Assembly: GCA_015232935.1 (NCBI GenBank)
Contig: JADFYT010000038.1
Coordinates: 1-12,804, forward strand
Source of the DNA: Desulfamplus sp.
GTDB lineage: Bacteria; Desulfobacterota; Desulfobacteria; Desulfobacterales; Desulfobacteraceae
Direction: 5' to 3'
Length of the DNA: 12,804 nucleotides
In this document: in pieces, positions 6,510-12,765 of the stretch
Layout: each line of letters starts with the position of its first letter
How positions within the stretch are numbered: position 1 is the stretch's first letter
Notes under the pieces: generated by a model
What the model was told of the DNA's origin: nothing
Database searches by the model: none
The model's input: only the letters and a program-made list of their open reading frames with translations
Made by a program: the position numbers and the translations under genes

Positions 6510-8825
6510 TCAAACAATATCAATGCAGGTCACATTCTGATAACCACGCGGAAGCCGTTTTCCTCTGTATCCACGTTTTGACTGATAGCTCTTCTGGTTG
6601 GATGGATTAAGCTTTAAAGAGTGTTTGCCCGCATGTATCTCAATTGATGAGTTAAATGACATCACTTTCAATATCTTAAGCCTCTCTCCGTCAGGAGCTG
6701 CAAGCTCTCTTGCAGGAATGCCGATTATCTTGTTTCCCTTGCCTTTTTCAATTCTTGGCATTTCACTTACAGGAAAGATGATACATCTTCCCGCCGTTGT
6801 TATTGCAATAATAAGGTCGGTTTCAGCGGAACCAATATAAACAGGGGGCATTAGCACAGCATCTCCTGTTAAGGTTCCTTGTAAATCAGTGTCCGTATTT
6901 TCCGCAGGCAAATTACCAGCCGTATTGCCTGCAAGATTAATAACTGCCTTGCCGTTTTTCCCTCTTGCAAACAGACTGGATATCTCGGTCACAAAACCAA
7001 AACCAATATCAGAAGCAAGAAGAACCAGATCACTGTCCTCACCTGTGACCATACAGTTTATCGAGACATCAGGTTTAAGGACAAGGCGGCCGCTCAAAGG
7101 CTCTCCCATTCCCCGTACAGAAGGAAATGTGTGTGATGCAATCGAATAGCTTCTGCCTGTGGAATCCAAAAATACAGTCTGCCTGTTACTCATGGTTCTT
7201 GCAGCTTCAAGAAGAGAATCGCCTGATTTAAACTTGACTTTTTCCGGATCAAAATCATGACCTTTGGCAGATCTGATCCATCCATTTCTTGAAAGAATTA
7301 TGGTGACAGGCTCCACAGCAATAACATCTTCCTGTGAAAATGCCTCTGACTCCTTTCGCTCTTTTATTGGAGAGCGTCGATCGTCTCCATGAGTCTTGAT
7401 GTCCTGCCGGATCTCCTTTTTAACAAGAGCATTGAGCAAGGATTCTGACGCAAGCGTCTTTTCAATTGATATACGCTCCTTGTCAAGCTCATCGTGCTCC
7501 GCTCTTATTTTAATCTCCTCAAGTTTTGCAAGATGGCGAAGTTTTATCTCAAGTATGGCATCTGCCTGGAGATCACTTAAACCGAATCTTGATATCATCT
7601 CGGATTTTGGATCGTCATGATTTCTTATAATTTCAATAACTTCATCAATATTGAGAAAGGCAGTTAGAAGGCCGTCAAGTATATGCAGTCTTTCTGTAAC
7701 CTGGAACATGCGATGTTCGAGCCTTTTTGTCAGGGTATCGACTCTGAAAGCTATCCACTCCTTGAGTGTCGCAAGAAGATTTTTCACTTCCGGCTTTCCA
7801 TTGATTCCTATCATGTTCATATTAACCCGATAGGAACGTTCAAGGTCTGTGGTGGCAAAAAGATGATCCATCAAAGCAGTGATATCAACTCTGCCTGACT
7901 TTGGGACAATTACCACACGGGTAGGGTCCTCATGGTCAGACTCATCACGCAGATCCACAACCATGGGAAGACGCTTTGCCTCCATCTGGGCTGCGATCTG
8001 CTCAATGATTTTTTCTCCGGAAGCGTGGTGGGGCAGGGCGGTTACCACGATATCTCCATCCTCAACATGATACTTTGCCCTCATCTTTATCCTGCCGCTG
8101 CCTGTCTGATAAATATCTTTGATCTCTTTTTTGGGAGTGATGATTTCCGCAGATGTTGGATAGTCCGGCCCTTTGATAAATTCCATAATGGATTCAAGAT
8201 CAGCGTCAGGATGATCCAGAAGATGAATGCAGCCATTTGCGATCTCCACAAGGTTGTGAGGGGGAATATCTGTTGCCATGCCAACGGCAATACCGGTACT
8301 GCCGTTTAGAAGAAGATTGGGAAGCCTTGCAGGCAGAAGTTTAGGCTCCTTCAGGGTGCCGTCAAAATTTGGAGCCCATTGTGTGGCACCAAGATTGAGT
8401 TCAGCCAGCAGAAGTTCAGCGTAGCGGGAGAGGCGTGATTCGGTATATCTCATGGCGGCAAAGGATTTTGGATCATCCTGAGCACCCCAGTTTCCTTGAC
8501 CATCCAGAAGAGGATATCTGCATGAAAATGGCTGGGCAAGCAGCACCATTGCCTCATAACAGGCAGTATCGCCGTGCGGGTGAAATTTACCCAGAACATC
8601 ACCCACGGTTCTTGCCGATTTTTTATATTTTGCAGCAGCAGAGAGGCCAAGCTGACTCATTGCATACACAATCCGCCTCTGAACAGGTTTGAGTCCGTCA
8701 CCAATGTGGGGCAGGGCACGATCCAGGATCACGTACATTGAGTAATTCAGATATGCTTTTTCAGCAAAATTTTCAAAGGGCATTTTTTCAAAATCTTCAA
8801 CAACTACTGAGGAGGGAGGAACCAT
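6510..8825 (-). CDS. parC: DNA topoisomerase IV subunit A
   Basis: A 771-aa type IIA topoisomerase subunit that cleaves and passes DNA, with ParE, to unlink daughter chromosomes. The N-terminal breakage-reunion domain has AYLNYSMYVILDRALP, RRIVYAMSQLG, KFHPHGDTACYEAM and the catalytic Tyr127 in AAMRYTES. The C-terminal domain has divergent beta-pinwheel repeats (SRNGWIRSAKGHDFD, STGRSYSI, ITTAGRCIIFPVSEMP) instead of a GyrA box, which identifies ParC, not GyrA. It is strikingly close to my memory of E. coli ParC, including YTES, GDGLKPVQRR and SKGKGNKIIGIP-like blocks. Residues 630-654 are an insert made of short repeats that E. coli lacks. Thr87 stands where E. coli has quinolone-determining Ser80; Glu91 is retained. 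The start ATG has only a distant GGAG (14 nt), so translation may be weak. parE lies 143 nt upstream. Confidence 0.93.
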   Translation of the reverse strand: MVPPSSVVVEDFEKMPFENFAEKAYLNYSMYVILDRALPHIGDGLKPVQRRIVYAMSQLGLSAAAKYKKSARTVGDVLGKFHPHGDTACYEAMVLLAQPFSCRYPLLDGQGNWGAQDDPKSFAAMRYTESRLSRYAELLLAELNLGATQWAPNFDGTLKEPKLLPARLPNLLLNGSTGIAVGMATDIPPHNLVEIANGCIHLLDHPDADLESIMEFIKGPDYPTSAEIITPKKEIKDIYQTGSGRIKMRAKYHVEDGDIVVTALPHHASGEKIIEQIAAQMEAKRLPMVVDLRDESDHEDPTRVVIVPKSGRVDITALMDHLFATTDLERSYRVNMNMIGINGKPEVKNLLATLKEWIAFRVDTLTKRLEHRMFQVTERLHILDGLLTAFLNIDEVIEIIRNHDDPKSEMISRFGLSDLQADAILEIKLRHLAKLEEIKIRAEHDELDKERISIEKTLASESLLNALVKKEIRQDIKTHGDDRRSPIKERKESEAFSQEDVIAVEPVTIILSRNGWIRSAKGHDFDPEKVKFKSGDSLLEAARTMSNRQTVFLDSTGRSYSIASHTFPSVRGMGEPLSGRLVLKPDVSINCMVTGEDSDLVLLASDIGFGFVTEISSLFARGKNGKAVINLAGNTAGNLPAENTDTDLQGTLTGDAVLMPPVYIGSAETDLIIAITTAGRCIIFPVSEMPRIEKGKGNKIIGIPARELAAPDGERLKILKVMSFNSSIEIHAGKHSLKLNPSNQKSYQSKRGYRGKRLPRGYQNVTCIDIV
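6864..6938 (-). repeat. Three degenerate in-frame repeats in parC
   Basis: Units of 24, 27 and 24 bases encode NLAGNTAG, NLPAENTDT and DLQGTLTG. The first two share AAT-CT/TTG-GCx and AATACGG blocks. The array lies between KAVI and DAVLMPPV in a C-terminal pinwheel blade, where E. coli ParC goes almost directly from KALI to HVMPPV. Confidence 0.6.
7919..7926 (+). other. KOPS-like octamer GGGTAGGG
   Basis: The only member of the GGGNAGGG set here with T at the variable position. It lies antisense to parC, over codons for the conserved DPTRVVIVP block. Confidence 0.4.
8031..8038 (+). other. KOPS-like octamer GGGCAGGG
   Basis: It lies antisense to the parC codons for TALPHHASG. Ala-Leu-Pro is conserved in the family, so only codon choice was free. 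Confidence 0.4.
8709..8716 (+). other. KOPS-like octamer GGGCAGGG
   Basis: It lies antisense to the parC codons for RALPHIGDG, again using GCC-CTG-CCC for Ala-Leu-Pro. Confidence 0.4.
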
Positions 8826-8880
8826 ATTAATTATTTAATCTCCATAATTTGACCGGAATATTGGCAGTTTTTGCAATTGT

Positions 8881-8906
8881 TCAAGCTGACCTTCTGGTCA
8901 GCTTGA
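8881..8906. promoter_or_regulatory. Perfect 11-bp inverted repeat between parE and parC
   Basis: TCAAGCTGACC and GGTCAGCTTGA enclose a TTCT tetraloop (8892-8895). No U run follows on either strand, so it is not a standard terminator. It may be a 3' hairpin of parE, an RNase processing site setting the parE:parC ratio, or an operator. A perfect -35-like TTGACA (complement of 8936-8941) lies upstream of it on the - strand without a convincing -10. Confidence 0.55.
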
Positions 8907-8968
8907 TTCAACAGATTGCACCGATTTTTCAATCCTGTCAAAATTCAGAATATCCATATCCAAATGTC

Positions 8969-11227
8969 TTACATCTCCATGATATTGCCTCTGGTTTCAA
9001 TCCACCTGCGACGATCAGAGGCTCTGTTTCTGGCAAGAAGCATGTCCATGAGTTCAAATACATGATTGTTGTCATCCTGACTATCTTCTTTATCTGCAAG
9101 CTGACTATCATATCTATCTGAAAGTTGACCAGCTTCTCTATCAGAAAACTGACTGCCTTCTCTATCTGCAAATATTTGATTTTCCTGATTATCTCCTTGA
9201 TTCTCAGCAGGGCAGGGCAGGGGATTCAGCTTTTTGTCTTTCACTTTGTTGTCCATAGCTGGCTGAATAACAAGCTGCACCAGTCGTCTGGTATCAGGAG
9301 CGATTGTGGTCTCTCGAAGCTGGGCTGGATTCATCTCGCCAAGCCCCTTGAACCGCTGGACATTTATTCTGCTGGGCTTTTTTCTTCGCTCGATTTTTTT
9401 TATGATACTGTCACGCTCAGATTCATCAAGAGCGTAAAAGACCTCTTTACCGGCATCAATGCGATACAGAGGCGGCATGGCAACAAAAATATGCCCTTTT
9501 TTGACCACTGCCGGAAAATGTTTTAAAAACAGGGCACACAGCAAAGTGGCAATATGAAGACCGTCAGAATCGGCATCGGCAAGAATGCATATTTTATGAT
9601 ATCGCAAACCTGATATATCATCACTGTTAGGATCCACACCCATTGCCACAGATATGTCATGAATCTCTTTTGATGCAAGGATAAGCTCAGGATCTGTCTC
9701 CCAGGTATTTAAAATTTTACCCCTCAGAGGCATGATGGCCTGAAATCTTCTGTCTCTTGCCTGCTTGGCTGACCCTCCGGCAGAGTCTCCTTCAACAAGA
9801 AAAAGCTCGCTCTTTTCAGGATCTGCCGATGTGCAGTCAGATAATTTTCCGGGCAGGGCAGGGCCGCTGTTTACCCTCTTTCTTGTAACTGTTTTTGCTT
9901 TTTTAAGACGGGTTTTAGCATTTTCCAGAGCAAGCAGGGCAAGCCTTTCTCCCTTGTCAGTATTCTGATTCAGCCACAGACTGAAAGCATCTCTGACCAC
10001 AGAGCTTACAATGGCTGCACAATGACGTGAAGATAACCTCTCCTTGGTCTGTCCGGAAAACTGTGCATCGTTAAGTTTTACAGAGAGAATAAAACCGATA
10101 TTCTGCCAGATATCCTCCGGAGCAATTGAAATTCCTTTTGGCAACAGATCCCTGAAACCGCAGAATTCCCTTATGGATTCCAAAAGCCCTGAGCGAAAGC
10201 CATTAACATGGGTGCCGCCCTGCTGAGTAGGAATCAGGTTGACATAGCTTTCACAAAGATTGTCATTTTTATCCTCTGTCCAGTCCACGGCAAATGAAAC
10301 TGTTCCGTCATCCATCTTCTTGTCATGGGTAAAAGGTGTTCCAAGAACTGTTTCTACTTTTGAAAAAGATTCAGCAAGGTAATCTCTAACACCATTTTCA
10401 AATTGCCACTCATTCCTCTCTCCTGTGTTCTTGTCCAGGAAGGTTACAAGCAAACCAGGGCACAGAACAGCTTTGGCTTTCAGAGCGTGTTGAAGTGATT
10501 TTTTTGAGAATTTTTCCCGTTCAAAATAGGACTTGTCAGGATAGAAACGAAGAGTGGTGCCTGTTTTTTTTAATGGAGATTTGTCAATAATCTCAAGATC
10601 ATGATTCTTGTAACCATTTTGAAATCCTATATGGTACACAAACCCGCTTCGACAAATCCTGACATCAAGAGATGTGGAAAGGGCATTTACAACCGAGACT
10701 CCGACACCATGAAGACCGCCTGAAAAGTTATAATCCTTGCTTGAGAACTTTGCTCCTGCATGAAGCTTTGTCATGATGAGTTCAACGCCTGAAATTCCCT
10801 CTTCAGGGTGAATGTCAACAGGCATGCCGCGTCCATTATCTGTAACTTCAAGCGAGTTGTCTTCATGGAGAATAACATCAATCCGGCTTGCATGACCGGC
10901 AATGGCCTCATCCACGCTGTTGTCAATCACCTCATGGGCAAGATGGTCAGGAGAGGAGGTGTCAGTGTACATGCCTGGTCTGCGTTTTACAGGGTCAAGA
11001 CCTTTCAGGACTTCAATTGACTCTGCATTGTATCCTCCTGATGCGGGTTGCACAACTCCTGATGCTGACTGTGATAAATCTCCTTGTATTGATGGCAAAG
11101 CTCCTGGTGTTGACTGCAAAAACAGGGGGGATGCATTTTTTTCTGCGGTTCTGTTTTTAATGTGATCTACAGAAGTGTTGCTTCCAGCCACATTACTCCG
11201 GGTTTCCTTGTCGTGAAATAGTTCCAT
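8969..11227 (-). CDS. parE: DNA topoisomerase IV subunit B
   Basis: About 752 aa, against ~630 for E. coli ParE. The GHKL ATPase domain begins near residue 66 (YNAESIEVLKGLDPV), with EVIDNSVDEAIAG, DNGRGMPVDIHPEEG, GGLHGVGVSVVNAL and the QTKERLSSR transducer. The TOPRIM domain has E479 in FLVEGDSAGGSAKQ and ADADSDGLH (D551, D553, D555). It ends with the ParE tail MDMLLARNRASDRRRW. It powers strand passage by ParC. Two features are unusual: an N-terminal extension of ~65 residues holding 7-8-aa repeats, and a ~68-residue insert (656-724) with four 8-aa repeats just before the tail. I prefer the ATG at 11227, with GGGGG 13 nt upstream, to the TTG at 11263. Neither has an ideal ribosome binding site. 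A strong GGAGGA-TACA-ATG near the start of the conserved domain is out of frame. Confidence 0.92.
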   Translation of the reverse strand: MELFHDKETRSNVAGSNTSVDHIKNRTAEKNASPLFLQSTPGALPSIQGDLSQSASGVVQPASGGYNAESIEVLKGLDPVKRRPGMYTDTSSPDHLAHEVIDNSVDEAIAGHASRIDVILHEDNSLEVTDNGRGMPVDIHPEEGISGVELIMTKLHAGAKFSSKDYNFSGGLHGVGVSVVNALSTSLDVRICRSGFVYHIGFQNGYKNHDLEIIDKSPLKKTGTTLRFYPDKSYFEREKFSKKSLQHALKAKAVLCPGLLVTFLDKNTGERNEWQFENGVRDYLAESFSKVETVLGTPFTHDKKMDDGTVSFAVDWTEDKNDNLCESYVNLIPTQQGGTHVNGFRSGLLESIREFCGFRDLLPKGISIAPEDIWQNIGFILSVKLNDAQFSGQTKERLSSRHCAAIVSSVVRDAFSLWLNQNTDKGERLALLALENAKTRLKKAKTVTRKRVNSGPALPGKLSDCTSADPEKSELFLVEGDSAGGSAKQARDRRFQAIMPLRGKILNTWETDPELILASKEIHDISVAMGVDPNSDDISGLRYHKICILADADSDGLHIATLLCALFLKHFPAVVKKGHIFVAMPPLYRIDAGKEVFYALDESERDSIIKKIERRKKPSRINVQRFKGLGEMNPAQLRETTIAPDTRRLVQLVIQPAMDNKVKDKKLNPLPCPAENQGDNQENQIFADREGSQFSDREAGQLSDRYDSQLADKEDSQDDNNHVFELMDMLLARNRASDRRRWIETRGNIMEM
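9077..9172 (-). repeat. Four 24-bp in-frame tandem repeats near the 3' end of parE
   Basis: The units are 9149-9172, 9125-9148, 9101-9124 and 9077-9100. They encode FADREGSQ, FSDREAGQ, LSDRYDSQ and LADKEDSQ. GAT-AGA/AAA and the terminal CAG/CAA are the most conserved positions. The charged, low-complexity insert lies between the TOPRIM-associated core and the short C-terminal ParE tail. Confidence 0.92.
9210..9222 (+). other. Two overlapping KOPS-like octamers
   Basis: GGGCAGGGCAGGG gives GGGCAGGG at 9210-9217 and 9215-9222. It lies in the parE insert, antisense to PLPCPAE, next to the 24-bp repeat array and outside the conserved protein. Confidence 0.45.
9851..9863 (+). other. Two overlapping KOPS-like octamers
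   Basis: GGGCAGGGCAGGG gives octamers at 9851-9858 and 9856-9863. It lies antisense to the conserved parE block SGPALPGKLSDC. Confidence 0.45.
11036..11122 (-). repeat. Four degenerate 21-24-bp repeats in the parE N-terminal extension
   Basis: Successive units encode FLQSTPG, ALPSIQG, DLSQSASG and VVQPASG (7, 7, 8 and 7 codons), each ending in GGA for Gly. The array ends directly before GYNAES, the first residues of the conserved ATPase domain. Confidence 0.75.
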
Positions 11228-11472
11228 ATTTATTTGATAGCCCCCATTTTTTGATAGCCTCAATTGTTTTCATGTAACGAAAAAAAGCAGGGAACAGATA
11301 AATGAAGTCCAGAGATAATCATGTTTTTATTACTCTGCATTCATTCACTGTCCACTGCTTGTTAGAGAAAATAAATCAACAATATCAATCCATTATATGG
11401 ACATCACAGGCAGTTAAACGGACATATAACCATTTAACATGTGATCGCCTCTATTTCTGGATTGCGTTTTGC
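11228..11472. other. Intergenic region between the BI-1 gene and parE
   Basis: This 245-bp stretch shows no credible gene. On the - strand a TATAAT (complement of 11392-11397) could be the parE -10, but its -35 is poor. GTTAAA and TTTAAC near 11413-11440 form a loose inverted repeat. No clear terminator for the BI-1 gene is visible, so read-through into parE is possible. Confidence 0.35.
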
Positions 11473-12180
11473 TTAGTCTCTTGATCCGCCAAAGATACGC
11501 AGCATCATGAGAAAAAGATTGATGAAATCAAGATAAAGGGTAAGAGCACCCATTATCGCACCTTTTCTGACCATTTCACCATTTATGTCAGAGGGCTGGG
11601 TCAAGGCCATCATTTTTAATTTTTGGGTATCATATGCAGTCAGCCCTACAAAAACCAGAACGCCAACATAAGAGATGATCATGCTCATTCCAGGGCTTCT
11701 GAAAAACACGTTAAGCAAAGACGCAATGATAATTCCAATAAGCCCCATCATCATAAATCCGCCCATTGAGGTAAGATCCCGTTTTGTCACCATACCGTAA
11801 ACACTGCAAGCAGCAAAAGTGAGTGCGCATGCAAGAAAGGTAGATGCAATTGAAGAACTCGCATACACAAGGAAGATGAATGCAAGCGTAGCCCCGTTAA
11901 GCACCGAATAGACCACAAAAAGTCCGGTTGCCGCTGACGCACTTATTTTTTGGACTCTGGCACTCAGATAGAACACCATTCCAAGTTCAGCAATAATCAA
12001 CCCGAAAAAAATAAGCTGGTTGCCAAATATAAGCTGGAGCAGGGCAGGGGTGTTTGCAACGTAATAGGATGTAAAAGCTGTCAATGCAAGTCCAATTGCC
12101 ATCCAGTTGTAAACACTTCTTATGAAAGAGTTGACACGGACAAGTGACGCAGCATTGTCAAAAGATGAGTAAGAGTTCAT
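11473..12180 (-). CDS. Bax inhibitor-1 / YccA family membrane protein
   Basis: A 235-aa, strongly hydrophobic protein with about seven membrane segments. It begins with a short polar N-terminus (RVNSFIRSVYNWMAIGLALTA) typical of YbhL/YccA-type BI-1 proteins. The conserved block VGLTAYDTQKLK near the C-terminus and the final hydrophobic LYLDFINLFLMMLRIFG are family hallmarks. Members act as membrane leak channels or as modulators of the FtsH protease in bacteria; the role here is inferred from family only. GGAGG (complement of 12189-12193) lies 8 nt before the ATG and a good sigma70-type promoter lies about 125 bp upstream. Unlike its neighbours it carries no short-repeat insert. Confidence 0.9.
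   Translation of the reverse strand: MNSYSSFDNAASLVRVNSFIRSVYNWMAIGLALTAFTSYYVANTPALLQLIFGNQLIFFGLIIAELGMVFYLSARVQKISASAATGLFVVYSVLNGATLAFIFLVYASSSIASTFLACALTFAACSVYGMVTKRDLTSMGGFMMMGLIGIIIASLLNVFFRSPGMSMIISYVGVLVFVGLTAYDTQKLKMMALTQPSDINGEMVRKGAIMGALTLYLDFINLFLMMLRIFGGSRD
12042..12049 (+). other. KOPS-like octamer GGGCAGGG
   Basis: It lies antisense to NTPALLQL in the BI-1 gene and is the rightmost of the nine + strand sites. Confidence 0.4.
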
Positions 12181-12303
12181 TTTTAAAACCTCCTGATGAT
12201 TTTTCTTGTTTATGTTTTTCCTGTTTGCCTTTTTAATTTTTTCTCTTGAAAAAATTTGATCCCAAACAATATTCCGATGAATCTTTGGACTTTATTTATT
12301 CAA

Positions 12304-12331
12304 AATATAACACAAGGCCAACTGTTTTCAA
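12304..12331 (-). promoter_or_regulatory. Predicted promoter of the BI-1/YccA gene
   Basis: TTGAAA (complement of 12326-12331), a 16-bp spacer and TATATT (complement of 12304-12309) each match the sigma70 consensus at five of six positions. The predicted start would leave a 5' leader of roughly 115 nt. Confidence 0.6.
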
Positions 12332-12353
12332 GTTTTTTCGTATCAGGAAAACT

Positions 12354-12370
12354 GTTGATCGTCGTTGATC
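12354..12370. promoter_or_regulatory. Phased direct repeat GTTGATC upstream of the BI-1 promoter
   Basis: GTTGATC occurs at 12354-12360 and 12364-12370, a period of 10 bp. It lies about 23 bp upstream of the -35, where an activator would bind one face of the helix. Confidence 0.35.
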
Positions 12371-12403
12371 AGGAAAATGAACTGACACTGCCGTATGCAT
12401 TGT

Positions 12404-12423
12404 CATGGTAAACTCATGGTAAA
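12404..12423. promoter_or_regulatory. Phased direct repeat CATGGTAAA
   Basis: CATGGTAAA occurs at 12404-12412 and 12415-12423, a period of 11 bp or about one helical turn. It is a possible second protein-binding site in the divergent intergenic region; a role is not shown. Confidence 0.35.
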
Positions 12424-12702
12424 ACCGGAATTCTTAAGAGAGAATAGAAGGGTGGATGTAATTGGTATTTGTGGTAAAAATCAAAAATAAAAGTTTACAT
12501 AATATGTATTATAGGACATATAATTATAAACGCAATCAATGATAGTTTTTAATCCAAAAATATATGATGAAAATTTAAGATTCAAGAAAATTCTTGCATT
12601 AAAGAAAATTGTGATTTTTTATTTGTTATTGTGACTTGACTGTTTTATAAAAAATATTTTTGTGTTAGATGATAAATCTTTGATTTTTATTATTAGGCAT
12701 CT

Positions 12703-12711
12703 TTATCCACA
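12703..12711 (+). other. Perfect DnaA-box match TTATCCACA
   Basis: Identical to the E. coli high-affinity DnaA box and next to a very AT-rich tract. Only one box is visible, with no cluster, so an origin is not supported; it could be a DnaA-regulated promoter site or chance. Confidence 0.3.
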
Positions 12712-12734
12712 TCCCCATTTTCAGGGGATTTTTT
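12711..12734 (+). terminator. Intrinsic terminator on the + strand
   Basis: ATCCCC (12711-12716), a 7-nt loop, GGGGAT (12724-12729) and six consecutive T residues fit a classical rho-independent terminator. No + strand gene ends here. It therefore either ends an unannotated small RNA or sits in the leader of the gene starting at 12766. Confidence 0.65.
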
Positions 12735-12765
12735 CAAAAAAAGTGTAAACTACTTTTAGGATGAC

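Larger units (their letters stand above)
12181..12765. other. AT-rich intergenic region
   Basis: No convincing gene lies in this ~585-bp stretch. From left to right it holds the BI-1 ribosome binding site and 5' leader, the BI-1 promoter, two pairs of phased direct repeats, a very AT-rich tract (about 12460-12700), a DnaA-box match and a + strand terminator. A 31-codon frame at 12395-12490 has no ribosome binding site and was not called. Confidence 0.6.

Noticed and set aside
6840..6855. Thr87 in ParC as a quinolone-resistance mutation
   Set aside because: Thr is a plausible natural residue at the Ser80-equivalent position and the second key acidic residue (Glu91) is intact, so resistance cannot be inferred.
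6510..8825. GyrA instead of ParC
   Set aside because: The C-terminal domain lacks a GyrA box, and motif similarity and the adjacent parE favour topoisomerase IV.
8849..9121. 90-codon + strand frame across the parE-parC gap
   Set aside because: It runs antisense over the end of parE and an intergenic hairpin, has no ribosome binding site and no recognisable protein features.
9077..9172. CRISPR-like array (regular 24-bp spacing)
   Set aside because: The units are contiguous with no spacers, lie in frame within parE and are degenerate at the codon level, as expected of a coding tandem repeat.
12395..12490. 31-codon + strand frame starting MHCHGKLMVKPEF
   Set aside because: No ribosome binding site, no recognisable motif, and its start lies within a short direct-repeat region; such a length is common by chance.
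12460..12711. Possible replication origin (AT-rich tract plus DnaA box)
   Set aside because: Only one DnaA box is visible, with no cluster and no dnaA, dnaN or other origin-linked gene nearby.
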